DNA of 64,000 bases, from NCBI RefSeq assembly GCF_021026295.1, contig NZ_JAJNDA010000009.1:124001-188000 (forward strand), written 5' to 3'. The notes beneath the pieces are model-generated. The model was not told the DNA's origin. It was given only the letters and a program-made list of their open reading frames with translations, and made no database searches. Position numbers and translations under genes: made by a program. Every line of letters starts with the position of its first letter. The stretch's first letter is position 1. Shown here one piece after another: positions 47,520 through 55,754 of this stretch. Origin of the DNA: Actinomycetospora soli. GTDB taxonomy: Bacteria; Actinomycetota; Actinomycetes; Mycobacteriales; Pseudonocardiaceae.

Positions 47520-48746
47520 ATGTCGTCGACGACCCGTCTCTCCGCCGTCACGGCCACCGCCGCGATGGCCCTGTTCTTCCTGCCCGGCAGCGCCAGCGCG
47601 GCGCCCACGCAGGCCCTCCCGAGCCAGTGCGCGCAGTCCGGCAGCAGCGTCACCTGCACGTACCTGGCCGCGGGCGGTCAGCAGACCCTCGCGATCCCGG
47701 CGAACGCCACGAACGTGCGGGTCACCGTGCGCGGCGGCGCCGGGGGCGCGGGCGGCGACGGCGGCGGGGCCACGGCCGGGGCCGCCGGCGGCAACGGCGC
47801 CGTCGTCTCCGGCGCGCTCCCGACCGCGGCCGGCACCACCCTCACGATCCGGCCCGGCGTGCGGGGTGCGGACGGCACCGACGGCACGGCCGCGGCCGGG
47901 ACCGGCGGCGCGGGCTCGGGCACGGGTGGCGGCGGCGGGACCGGCGGGATCGGCGGCGGGGCCGTCGGCGGCGGCGGCGGGGGTGGCGCCGGCGGTGCCT
48001 CCTCGGTCGTCCTGCAGGGCGACGCGGCCGTGGCCGTCGCGGCCGGTGGCGGCGGCGGTGGCGGTGGAGCGGGCGGCACCAACGCCGCCCGCGTCGGCGG
48101 CGCCGGTGGCGCGGCCGCCGCGAACGGGAGCGCCGGCGTCGGCACGGGCACCGCGACGGGCGGTGCGGCCGGGGCCAGCGCCACGCAGACCGGCGCCACG
48201 GCGGCCGCGGCCACCGGCGAGCGGGCCGGCGGCGGGGGGGGGGGTGGCGGCGGGCTGCGCGGCGGCGACGCCGGCGCGACGGCCGCCAACACCGGCGGGG
48301 GCGGCGGCGGGGGCGGCACCAACCGCGTCCCGACCGGCGGCACCGTCGCCGCGACCAACACCGCCGCCGGCTCGGTGGTCGTCACCTACCAGGGCCCGGT
48401 CGTGAAGCCGGCCTCGGTGCGCGGCGACGTCCGCTACGGCGTCGACGGTCGCGCGTCGATCTCGCTGTCCGGCTCCGCGAACTCCGGGTCCGGCACCTGC
48501 TCGTTCCGCGACGGTGACGTCCGGATCGTCTGCCGCACGATCACCTCGGCGACGAGCGACGGTGCCGGCACCGCCACGGTCACGGGCACGGCCCTGACCC
48601 AGTCCGGCGCCGTGGTCGGCTTCACGCTCGTCGTCAAGGACGGCGCCCGGACCGGTGCGCTCGACTCCCTGTCGCTGACGCTGGGGACGCAGGCGAGCCC
48701 GGTCACCAGCGGCGTCGTCACCCGCGGGGACCTCGTGGTCGGCTGA
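47520..48746 (+). CDS. secreted glycine-rich repeat protein
   Basis: A 408-residue protein. The signal peptide (LSAVTATAAMALFFLPGSASA) is followed by a beta-like N-terminal domain with CAQSGSSVTCTYLAAGGQQTL and IPANATNVRVTVRGG. About 220 residues are then dominated by Gly-Gly-Ala runs in a PGRS-like pattern. The C-terminal 110 residues (VVTYQGPVVKPASVRGDVRYG, SGSGTCSFRDGDVRIVC) form a second folded domain with a cysteine pair. It is probably a cell-wall or surface protein. It lies between glycosyltransferase genes. ATG 47520 has GGAG 9 bp upstream. Confidence 0.8.
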   Translation: MSSTTRLSAVTATAAMALFFLPGSASAAPTQALPSQCAQSGSSVTCTYLAAGGQQTLAIPANATNVRVTVRGGAGGAGGDGGGATAGAAGGNGAVVSGALPTAAGTTLTIRPGVRGADGTDGTAAAGTGGAGSGTGGGGGTGGIGGGAVGGGGGGGAGGASSVVLQGDAAVAVAAGGGGGGGGAGGTNAARVGGAGGAAAANGSAGVGTGTATGGAAGASATQTGATAAAATGERAGGGGGGGGGLRGGDAGATAANTGGGGGGGGTNRVPTGGTVAATNTAAGSVVVTYQGPVVKPASVRGDVRYGVDGRASISLSGSANSGSGTCSFRDGDVRIVCRTITSATSDGAGTATVTGTALTQSGAVVGFTLVVKDGARTGALDSLSLTLGTQASPVTSGVVTRGDLVVG

Positions 48747-48799
48747 CCCCGCTCGAGGCCGCTCGACCCACGGACTCCGCCGTCCGTCACCTCCGCGGG

Positions 48800-49957
48800 G
48801 TGACGACGGCGGGGTCCGTGCTGCACGGGCCCGCGTTGTGGGTACCGGTCCCCGTGCCCCAGCCCTCCGTCGCGATGCTCCACGGCCGCGCCGATCCCGC
48901 CCACGACGGCGTCGCCGACTACACCGCCCGCCTCGTCGCCGCCCTGCGCGCCGACGGCACCGAGGTCCGGGACGTCCCGGTCGACCCCGGTCCGCGCGGA
49001 CTGCTCGCCGCGGTCCGCGCCGCCCGCGGCGCCGACGTGGTGCACCTGCAGTTCGCCCCGTCGGCCTACCGGTTCTCCAGCTGGCCGGGCCTGCTCGGCG
49101 ATCTCGTCGGCGCCCCGCTGGTCACCACCGTCCACGAGTACGGCTGGTGGTCGCCCCGGCCCTGGCGCCTCCCCGCCCGCCTCGGGCTCGCCGACCCCGA
49201 GAGCGGCCGGCTCGTCCCACGCAGCGCGCGCGTCGTCACCACCAACGGCGCCCACGAGGCGGTGCTGCGGGCCCGCTTCCCGACGAGCACCGTCGTCCGG
49301 CTGCCCATCCCGCCGAACGTCGTGGTGGGCCCTCCGGCCGATCCGGCCGCGACCCGCCGCGCGCTCGGGATCGCCGAGGACGCGACGCTGGTGGTGTTCT
49401 TCGGCTTCGTGCACCCCGTGAAGGGGCTGCGCTACCTCGTCGACGCGGTCGCCCGGCTCGCCGCGGAGCACCCGTCGCTGCACCTCGCGATCGTCGGCGG
49501 GTTCACCTCGCTCGCCCTGCCCGACGACGAGGCGGCCGCGTTCCGGGCGGAGCTCACGAAGCACGTCGCGGACGCCGGGGCGACCGACCGCGTCACGATC
49601 ACCGGGCACCTCCCGGCCGGCGAGGTCTCCGCCGCCCTGCAGGCCGCCGACCTCGCCGCGTTCCCGTTCACCGCCGGGGCGACGACGAAGAGCGGCGCCC
49701 TGCTCGCCGCGTTCGACCACGGCCTCCCGACGATCGTCACCCAGCTCGCGGACGACACGGAGCTGGTCGACGGCCGCACCGTCGTCGTCGCCCCGGCCGT
49801 CCGCGACGTCGACGTGCTCGTCACGGCCCTGCGCCGGCTGCTCGACGACGCCGGGCTGCGCGAGCGGGTCGCCGCCGGCGGCCGCGCCCTGCTGAGCGGC
49901 CGGGACTGGCCGACCCTGTCCGCCCGCCACCGCGCGCTGTACGCGGAGCTCGCGTGA
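48800..49957 (+). CDS. glycosyltransferase family 4
   Basis: A 385-residue GT-B enzyme: MLHGRADPAHDGVADYTARLVAAL and DVVHLQFAPSAYRF in the acceptor lobe, VVFFGFVHPVKGLRYLVDAVARL and LAAFPFTAGATTKSGALLAAFDHGLPTIVT in the donor lobe. The usual E-x7-E motif is not perfect. It probably transfers a sugar from a nucleotide sugar to a lipid or glycan. The first 25 residues may not be translated; GTG 48854 or ATG 48875 are alternatives. The next gene overlaps its stop (GTGA). Confidence 0.82.
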   Translation: MTTAGSVLHGPALWVPVPVPQPSVAMLHGRADPAHDGVADYTARLVAALRADGTEVRDVPVDPGPRGLLAAVRAARGADVVHLQFAPSAYRFSSWPGLLGDLVGAPLVTTVHEYGWWSPRPWRLPARLGLADPESGRLVPRSARVVTTNGAHEAVLRARFPTSTVVRLPIPPNVVVGPPADPAATRRALGIAEDATLVVFFGFVHPVKGLRYLVDAVARLAAEHPSLHLAIVGGFTSLALPDDEAAAFRAELTKHVADAGATDRVTITGHLPAGEVSAALQAADLAAFPFTAGATTKSGALLAAFDHGLPTIVTQLADDTELVDGRTVVVAPAVRDVDVLVTALRRLLDDAGLRERVAAGGRALLSGRDWPTLSARHRALYAELA

Positions 49958-50868
49958 GGACGCTGGTCGTCGACCTCCTCGGGGGCCTCGGCGACCTGAT
50001 CATGGTCCTGCCGTCGGTCCACGCGCTCGCCGACGCCGACCCGGGCGGCGAGCTGGTCGTGCTCACCCACGAGCCCGGCGCCGCGCTGCTCGCCCGCGAC
50101 CCCGCGGTGACCGCCGTGCGGACCGCGGAGAAGCACGCGGAGCGATCCGCCGTCGGGACGGCGCTGGCGGAGCTGACGCCGGACCTGGTGGTGACCACCA
50201 CCCGCTTCGACGGGATCGGCGACCTGATCGACGACGACGCGGCGGCCCGCGGGACGCGCGCCGTGACGAACCTCTGGCGCTCCCCGCCCGCGGACGAGCT
50301 GGTGGGGGAGCGCTACCAGCGGATCCTCGCCGCGGAGGGCGTGATCAGCGGTCCGCCGCGGCCGCCGCGGATCGTGCTCGGCGACGACGAGCGCGTCGCC
50401 GACCCGGAACCCGGCACGGTGGTGCTCGTGCCGGACGCGGGCATGGCGGTGAAGCGCTGGCCCTGGTGGCGCGACCTCGTGGCGTCGCTGGACGCACGAC
50501 CCGTCGTCGCGGTCACCCCGGTCGCGAACGTGCCCACCTGGGAGCCGACCGACCTGCGCGGCCTCGCCGCCCGCTTCGCCGCGGTGGGCCGCGCCGGGGG
50601 CGTCGTCGTGGGCGGGGACACGGGCCCGGTGCGGATGGCGGCGGCGGTCGGGGCGCCGACCGTGGCGCTGTTCGGCCCCACGCTCGCGAGCCGCTACGGG
50701 CTCGAGGAGGGCCGCAACCTGCAGGGACACCCGGACTGCCCCGTCCGGCGACCGACCGCGATCACCGAGCAGGAGTGCTGGTGGGAGGCCGCCTGCCCCT
50801 TCTCGACGACGGGTCCGGCCTGTCTCGAGGCGCTGCCGGCGGCGGACGTCGCGGCCGTCATCGGGTAA
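49954..50868 (+). CDS. glycosyltransferase family 9 (second copy)
   Basis: A 304-residue GT9 protein: TLVVDLLGGLGDLIMVLPSVHALADADPGGE, VLVPDAGMAVKRWPWWRDLV and VVVGGDTGPVRMAAAVGAPTVALFGPT, with C-terminal cysteines (GHPDCPVRR, QECWWEAACPF, GPACLEAL). Coupled by GTGA overlap to the GT4 gene. With the GT9 at 45966 it suggests a heptose-like surface glycan in which two GT9 enzymes act in sequence. Acceptor unknown. Confidence 0.85.
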   Translation: MRTLVVDLLGGLGDLIMVLPSVHALADADPGGELVVLTHEPGAALLARDPAVTAVRTAEKHAERSAVGTALAELTPDLVVTTTRFDGIGDLIDDDAAARGTRAVTNLWRSPPADELVGERYQRILAAEGVISGPPRPPRIVLGDDERVADPEPGTVVLVPDAGMAVKRWPWWRDLVASLDARPVVAVTPVANVPTWEPTDLRGLAARFAAVGRAGGVVVGGDTGPVRMAAAVGAPTVALFGPTLASRYGLEEGRNLQGHPDCPVRRPTAITEQECWWEAACPFSTTGPACLEALPAADVAAVIG

Positions 50869-50877
50869 CCAGGAGGC

Positions 50878-51864
50878 ATGCGCTATCTGGAGCTGCCGAC
50901 CGCGAAGCGCTGGTCGGCCATCGGGCTCGGCACGTGGCAGTTCGGCTCGAACGAGTGGGGCTACGGCGGCGACTACACCTCGGGGCCGGACTCGGAGGCC
51001 GCGCGGATCGTGCGGCGCGCCCTGGAGCTGGGCATCACGGTCTTCGACACCGCCGAGGTCTACGGCTTCGGCCGCAGCGAGCGCATCCTCGGCGACGCCC
51101 TGGACCGCGCCGACGCCGACCCGGCCACCACGGTCGTCGCGTCGAAGGTGTTCCCCGTGTTCCCCGTGGGACCGGTCGTCGAGCAGCGCGGGGTCGCGAG
51201 CTCCGGCCGGGTCCGCCGCCCGCTCGACCTCTACCAGGTGCACCAGCCGAACCCGCTCATCGGCGACCGCCGCACCATGCCCGGCATGCGCACGCTGCAG
51301 GCCGCCGGGGTGGTCGACGAGGTCGGCGTGTCGAACTACTCGCTCGACCGCTGGCAGGACGCGGAGAGCGCGCTCGGCTCCCGGGTGATCTCCAACCAGG
51401 TGTCCTACAGCCTCGTCTCGCGCGACCCGGAACGGGAGCTGCTGCCCTACGCCGCCGAGGCCGGCCGCGCGATCATCGCGTACAGCCCGCTCGCGCAGGG
51501 CCTGCTGTCGGGCAAGTTCGACGCCGACCACCGGCCGGCGAACCGGGTGCGGCAGATCAACCCCCTGTTCCTGCCCGAGTCGCTGCGCCGGGCCCAGCCG
51601 CTGATCGACGTGCTCCGCGAGGTCGCCGCCGCCCACGACGCGACGCCGTCGCAGGTCGCGCTGGCCTGGACCATCCACCGCCCCGAGGTCGTCGCCATCC
51701 CCGGCGCGTCGAGCGTGGCGCAGGTGGAGAGCAACTGCGCGGCGGCGGAGATCGTGCTCGCGCCCGACGAGTGGACCGCGCTGAACGAGGCCTCCGACCG
51801 GTTCTCCCCGGTGCGCGGGGTGTCGGCGGCGGTCGGGATCGTGCGGGGCGTGGCGGGCGTGTAG
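50878..51864 (+). CDS. aldo/keto reductase
   Basis: A 328-residue AKR barrel: IGLGTWQFGSNEWGYGG, GITVFDTAEVYGFGRSERILG (catalytic Asp and Tyr), VVASKVF (Lys), VGVSNYSL and an NADPH site near IPGASSVAQVESNCAA. The usual His of the tetrad falls in LYQVHQPNP. It reduces carbonyls using NADPH. ATG start with AGGAGG upstream, 9 bp after the GT9 gene, so it may belong to the same unit. Confidence 0.9.
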   Translation: MRYLELPTAKRWSAIGLGTWQFGSNEWGYGGDYTSGPDSEAARIVRRALELGITVFDTAEVYGFGRSERILGDALDRADADPATTVVASKVFPVFPVGPVVEQRGVASSGRVRRPLDLYQVHQPNPLIGDRRTMPGMRTLQAAGVVDEVGVSNYSLDRWQDAESALGSRVISNQVSYSLVSRDPERELLPYAAEAGRAIIAYSPLAQGLLSGKFDADHRPANRVRQINPLFLPESLRRAQPLIDVLREVAAAHDATPSQVALAWTIHRPEVVAIPGASSVAQVESNCAAAEIVLAPDEWTALNEASDRFSPVRGVSAAVGIVRGVAGV

Positions 51865-51871
51865 GTCACCG

Positions 51872-51931
51872 GACGTCAGCGGTGGCCCACCACTGACGTC
51901 GGGTGTCAGCGGTGGCGCACCGCTGACACCC
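51872..51931. repeat. F3 palindrome doublet between convergent genes
   Basis: Two palindromes stand side by side: 51872-51900 (GACGTCAGCGGTGG...CACTGACGTC) and 51901-51931 (GGGTGTCAGCGGTG / CACCGCTGACACCC, a perfect 14-bp stem with a 3-nt loop). The second ends 5 bp before the stop of the LuxR-type gene. Copies: 34896, 42956 and 63523. Confidence 0.88.
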
Positions 51932-51936
51932 CGGGA

Positions 51937-53406
51937 TCACGGCCCGACGGACACCAGCATCGTCCGGTTCCGCGCCCCGGTCTTGCGCAGCAGCGAACCG
52001 ACGTGCTTCTCGACGGTCTTCGCCGAGATCCGCAGGGCCGTGGCGATCTGGCGGTCGGTCATCCCGCGCGCGACGAGGGCGCAGACCTCCCGCTCGCGCG
52101 CGGTGATGCCCCGGACCCGCGGGGCGTCGGCGAGCCGGCCGAGCTGGTCGGGGCGGAACGTCGACTCGCCGCGGCCCGCGGCGGTGACGACCTCCACGAG
52201 CCGCTCGCCGTCGTCCGGCCCGACGCAGCCCTTGGCGCCCGCGGTGACCGCGGTGCGCAGCGCGTGGTCGGCGCCCGCGTCGGCGAGCAGGACGACGGCG
52301 GGCGCGGTCGGCAGGGTGGCGAGCCGGCCGAGGGCGCCCGCGAGGTCGGCGGGCAGCAGGTCGGGCTCGACGACGAGGACGTCCGGCCCGAGCAGGCGGC
52401 ACGCGGCGGCGAGGTCGTGACCGGCCCCGAGGTCCACCTCGGAGACCATGCCCAGCTCGGGGGCGCCGAGCTGCAGCTGGCGCACCACCCCGGCCCGGAT
52501 CACCGGGCGGCCCGCGGCCACCAGCACCGACGGCCGCGGCCGTCCGGGCGTCGACGCCTCCGGCCCGCAGGGCACGGTCAGCCGGAGCAGCGTGCCGCCG
52601 CCGGTCCCGGAGCCGATCTCCAGGTCGCCGTCGAGGCGCCGGGCCCGCGCGCTCATGGCGACGAGCCCGCGGTGCGCCCCGGACGCGGCCTCGGCGAGCC
52701 CGCCGTGACGGGTGGCGTCGAAACCCGAGCCGTCGTCCTCCACGAGCACGGTCACCGTGCCCGGCCCGTGCAGCACACCGACCTGCACGCGCCCGGCCCC
52801 GGCGTGGGCCACGACGTTGACCAGCGCCTCCTGGACGATGCGGAAGACCTCCTCGGCCCGCGCGTCGTCGAGGGTGCCGTTGCCGACGGTGACGAGGTCG
52901 GTGCGCGGCACCCCCGCCCGCTCCACCCACCCGAGCTCCTGGTGGACCGCCTCGAGCAGGGGCCGCCCGGCGAGCGACCCGTGGTCGACCAGGGCGAGCG
53001 CGGCGTAGTCGGCGAACAGCTCGGCGAGGCCGCGGTCGGTCGCCGAGAGCCGGGCGCCGGCGACCGCGCACACGCCGATCACCCGCGGCCCGCGACGGAC
53101 CGGGACCCCGAGCACGGCCGTGCCCGCGACCGTGGCGGTGACGGGCGCCCGGTCGCGGACCACGGCGGCGACCAGGTCCTCCGGCGGGGCGGCAGCGCCG
53201 TCACCGACGTCGACGCACCAGGAGCCCGCCGCCTCGTCGACCCGGACCACCCACGCGGAGCGCGCGCCGGTCAGGGCCCGCAGCTGCGTGACCACCCGCC
53301 CGAGCAGCGACCCCGACCCGCCGTCGGGAACGCCCGATCCCATCGCGCGCGACCCGATGACCGGGTGCAGGAGGTCGAGCTGTCGTGCCGGCGACGTCAC
53401 CGTCAT
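51937..53406 (-). CDS. fused GAF / HATPase / degenerate receiver / LuxR-HTH regulator
   Basis: A 489-residue protein that joins parts of a two-component pair. Residues 35-140 are GAF-like; 190-280 form a HATPase with N-box EALVNVVAHA and DDGSGFD; 292-412 are receiver-like; 432-485 are a LuxR/NarL DNA-binding domain, ITAREREVCALVARGMTDRQ and AKTVEKHVGSLLRKTG. The HisKA_3 helix with an ELHD box is missing. The receiver lacks its acidic pair, and the phosphate-accepting Asp is replaced by Glu347 (DVLVVEPD). It is probably a ligand- or ATP-sensing activator with no phosphotransfer. ATG 53406 has GAGGAGG upstream. Divergent from the GntR gene. Confidence 0.82.
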   Translation of the reverse strand: MTVTSPARQLDLLHPVIGSRAMGSGVPDGGSGSLLGRVVTQLRALTGARSAWVVRVDEAAGSWCVDVGDGAAAPPEDLVAAVVRDRAPVTATVAGTAVLGVPVRRGPRVIGVCAVAGARLSATDRGLAELFADYAALALVDHGSLAGRPLLEAVHQELGWVERAGVPRTDLVTVGNGTLDDARAEEVFRIVQEALVNVVAHAGAGRVQVGVLHGPGTVTVLVEDDGSGFDATRHGGLAEAASGAHRGLVAMSARARRLDGDLEIGSGTGGGTLLRLTVPCGPEASTPGRPRPSVLVAAGRPVIRAGVVRQLQLGAPELGMVSEVDLGAGHDLAAACRLLGPDVLVVEPDLLPADLAGALGRLATLPTAPAVVLLADAGADHALRTAVTAGAKGCVGPDDGERLVEVVTAAGRGESTFRPDQLGRLADAPRVRGITAREREVCALVARGMTDRQIATALRISAKTVEKHVGSLLRKTGARNRTMLVSVGP

Positions 53407-53439
53407 GCGTCCTCCTCGGACCCCGACCCCCGAGATCGG

Positions 53440-53458
53440 GATGCATACAAGATGCATC
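53440..53458. promoter_or_regulatory. GntR-type operator between the two divergent regulators
   Basis: GATGCAT (53440-53446) and ATGCATC (53452-53458) form a perfect 7-bp dyad with a 5-bp spacer. The opposite strand reads TTGTATGCAT, which resembles operators of FCD-type GntR regulators. It lies 34 bp from the LuxR-fusion start and about 70 bp from the GntR start. Confidence 0.6.
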
Positions 53459-53531
53459 AATGCGGGCGAGAGTAGGGTCACACCGGCCCGTGGGCAAGGT
53501 GTCCGGGCGTGGCGGACGGGAGCCGGTGGCG

Positions 53532-54191
53532 GTGGACGTGACGCGTGCGGGGCACTCGGCGAAGGAGCGCGCCTATCGGCACACGAAGGCGGCCATCCTC
53601 GACGGCAGCCTCCCCGGGGGCGACCTGATCAGCGAGGGCCAGGTCGCCGAGGTGCTGGCGATGAGCCGGACGCCCGTGCGCGAGGCCTTCCTCCGGCTCG
53701 AGGCCGAGGGGCTGCTGCGCCTGTTCCCGAAGCGCGGCGCGCTGGTCGTGCCCGTCTCGCCCGCCGAGGTCGAGGCGGTGCTCGAGGCCCGCGAGCTCGT
53801 CGAGGGACACGCCGTGGCGAAGCTGTGCGCGGCGGGGGAGGCCGAGCGCGCGGCGGTCGTCGCACGGCTGCGCGACGTGCTCGCCGAGCAGCGGGACGCG
53901 TCCGCCGCGGGCAACGAGCAGGCCTTCGCCGAGGGCGACCGCAGCTTCCACACCGTGCTCGTCGAGAGCGCGGGCAACCCGATCCTCTCCGAGCTGTACG
54001 CCTCGCTGCGCGACCGGCAGCTGCGGATGAACCTCGGCTCCCTGCTCGGCCACGGCCCCGGCCGCGCCGAGGAGATCCTCGGCCAGCACGAGGCGATCCT
54101 GGCCGCGCTCGGCCCCGACCGGACCAGCGAGGCCCACGGCCGCCTCTCCGAGCACCTCGAGGCCACGCGCACGGCGGTCCTCGGCCGGTAG
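53532..54191 (+). CDS. GntR-family regulator (FadR/FCD subfamily)
   Basis: A 219-residue protein: winged helix KAAILDGSLPGGDLISEGQVAEVLAMSRTPVREAFLRLEAEGLLRL (about 18-68), then the FCD helical domain with ARELVEGHAVAKL and DRSFHTVLVESAGNPIL. The His and Asp positions expected for metal-carboxylate binding are present (SFH). It probably senses an organic acid or diol product and controls the adjacent dehydratase operon. GTG 53532 is preferred (GGGAG 9 bp upstream); a GTG at 53526 is also in frame. Confidence 0.83.
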   Translation: MDVTRAGHSAKERAYRHTKAAILDGSLPGGDLISEGQVAEVLAMSRTPVREAFLRLEAEGLLRLFPKRGALVVPVSPAEVEAVLEARELVEGHAVAKLCAAGEAERAAVVARLRDVLAEQRDASAAGNEQAFAEGDRSFHTVLVESAGNPILSELYASLRDRQLRMNLGSLLGHGPGRAEEILGQHEAILAALGPDRTSEAHGRLSEHLEATRTAVLGR

Positions 54192-54477
54192 CCGGGTCCC
54201 GACGGCGGGTCGGGCCGGGCCGGGTACCGCGGCCGGCGGCTGCCCGCGGCACGGTGACCCGGCGCGGGCGCTCCGTCGACCCGCCGTCAGGACGGGCCCG
54301 CCCGCTGCGGCGGCCGGGCTACGGGAGATCCCCCATCGGACGGGGGTGGGGACACTCCCCGTGGCCGGGTGAGCGGCCGCACTCCTAGCGTCGTGGCGTC
54401 GGGCACACCGCCCGGCCCCGCCACGTGACCGGCCGAGCCTCCGTGGCGCCGACGTGCACCCCCGTGGAGGTACACCC
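54192..54477 (+). promoter_or_regulatory. 286-bp promoter region of the diol dehydratase operon
   Basis: No gene is seen. The region holds the dyad ACGGGG (54340s) / CCCCGT (54350s), two similar CCCCCAT/CCCCGTG segments about 27 bp apart, and TAGCGT (54386-54391), a plausible -10 element. No copy of GATGCAT is visible here, so the link to the GntR protein is not direct. No cobalamin riboswitch features are visible. Confidence 0.4.
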
Positions 54478-54882
54478 ATGCCGGGCCTGACCCTGGCCGA
54501 CGCCCGCGCCGCCCTCGACGCCGGACTCGCCGAGGCCGACGCGATCGGCCAGCCGATGAACGTGGCCGTGGTCGACGACGGCGGGCACCTGCTCGCGTTC
54601 GCCCGCCAGGACGGGGCGATCCGCGCCAGCATCGACATCGCGCAGCGCAAGGCGCGGACCTCGATCCTCATGGAGGCGCCCACCGCGGCGCTGATGTCGC
54701 TCGTCCAGCCGGGCGCCGAGCTCTACGGGCTCGAGCAGACCGCGGGCGGGATGGTCATCTTCGGCGGCGGGGTGCCGGTGTACCGCGACGGCGTGCTCGT
54801 CGGCGCCGTCGGGGTGAGCGCGGGCTCGGTCGACCAGGACGTGCAGGTCGCCGAGGCGGCGGTCAAGGCGGTGTCGGCATGA
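54478..54882 (+). CDS. DUF336 / GlcG-HbpS-like protein of the diol dehydratase operon
   Basis: A 134-residue protein: LTLADARAALDAGLAEADAIG, MNVAVVDDGGHLLAFARQDGA and GGGVPVYRDGVLVGAVGVSAG. This matches GlcG/HbpS and the C-terminal part of PduO. HbpS binds haem and the PduO C-terminal domain is linked to cobalamin metabolism, so a role in B12 or haem handling for the dehydratase is reasonable. ATG with GGAGG 6 bp upstream. First gene of the operon; its stop overlaps the aquaporin start (ATGA). Confidence 0.83.
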   Translation: MPGLTLADARAALDAGLAEADAIGQPMNVAVVDDGGHLLAFARQDGAIRASIDIAQRKARTSILMEAPTAALMSLVQPGAELYGLEQTAGGMVIFGGGVPVYRDGVLVGAVGVSAGSVDQDVQVAEAAVKAVSA

Positions 54883-55754
54883 CGCCGGCGCTGCGCCGCG
54901 AGCTCGTCGGCGAGTTCGCGGGCACCTTCATCCTGCTGATCTTCGGCACCGCGTCGGTGGCGCAGATGGTCGTCTCCGAGGGCGACGCCGGAGACTGGGC
55001 CACCCTCACCTGGGGCTGGGTCGCCGGCCTGATCATGGGCATCTACGTGGCCGGGCGGCTCGGCGCGGGGCACCTGAACCCGGCCGTGTCGGTGGCCATG
55101 GCGGCCTACCGGAAGTTCCCCTGGCGCCACGTGCTGCCCTACACCGCGGCCCAGACCCTCGGCGCGTTCCTCGCCGCCCTCGTCACGCGCGGCGTGTACG
55201 GCTCGGGCATCGCGAAGGTCGACCCGGGCCTCACCTCGGCGTCCCAGACGATCTTCTCGACGCTGCCCAACCACGGCGTCACGACGGCGTTCTTCGACCA
55301 GGTCGTCGGCACCGCGCTGCTGGTGTTCGTGCTGTTCGCGCTGCTCGCGACCCTGCAGGGCGCCGCGGGTCAGCTGCTGCCGCTCATGGTGGGCCTGCTG
55401 CTGCTCGGCATCGGGTTCGCCTGGGGCACCAACGCGGGCTACGCGATCAACCCGGCCCGCGACTTCGGCCCGCGCCTGGCGTCCTGGATCACCGGCTACG
55501 ACACGGCCTGGGTGACGCCGGACGGCACGCCCTACTGGTGGCTCCCGATCGTCGCGCCGGTGATCGGCGCCCTGCTCGGCGGTGGGCTCTACGTCCTGCT
55601 CGTCGAGCGCCTCGAGGTCCCCGCGGCGGCGGACACCCCTGCTCCCGCACCCACCCCGGAGTCGGCGGAGGCCGGCGCCAACGCCGACCCGCGCCACCCC
55701 GCCGACGTCGTCGTCCCCGACCGGGACGCCACCCGCAAGGAGGCCACCCGATGA
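54879..55754 (+). CDS. glpF: aquaglyceroporin (MIP family)
   Basis: A 291-residue channel with six helices and both NPA loops: GAGHLNPAVSVA and YAINPARDFGPR. The Asp after NPAR is typical of glycerol-conducting members. The C-terminal 50 residues are a cytoplasmic Ala/Pro/Glu tail. It should admit glycerol or 1,2-propanediol, the substrates of the dehydratase encoded immediately downstream. Coupled to both neighbours by ATGA overlaps. Confidence 0.92.
   Translation: MTPALRRELVGEFAGTFILLIFGTASVAQMVVSEGDAGDWATLTWGWVAGLIMGIYVAGRLGAGHLNPAVSVAMAAYRKFPWRHVLPYTAAQTLGAFLAALVTRGVYGSGIAKVDPGLTSASQTIFSTLPNHGVTTAFFDQVVGTALLVFVLFALLATLQGAAGQLLPLMVGLLLLGIGFAWGTNAGYAINPARDFGPRLASWITGYDTAWVTPDGTPYWWLPIVAPVIGALLGGGLYVLLVERLEVPAAADTPAPAPTPESAEAGANADPRHPADVVVPDRDATRKEATR

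Noticed and set aside
47072-47659. 195-residue minus-strand frame in the glycine-rich gene leader
   Set aside because: No domain, no ribosome site, and it runs into the GT9 leader and across the signal-peptide region of the glycine-rich gene.
47678-48385. Pro-rich minus-strand frame opposite the glycine-rich repeats
   Set aside because: Pure mirror of GGC/GGT-type glycine codons; the opposite strand has a signal peptide and start site.
54192-54477. Cobalamin riboswitch before the dehydratase operon
   Set aside because: The length would fit, but no B12-box or conserved helices could be recognised by eye. A covariance-model search would settle it.
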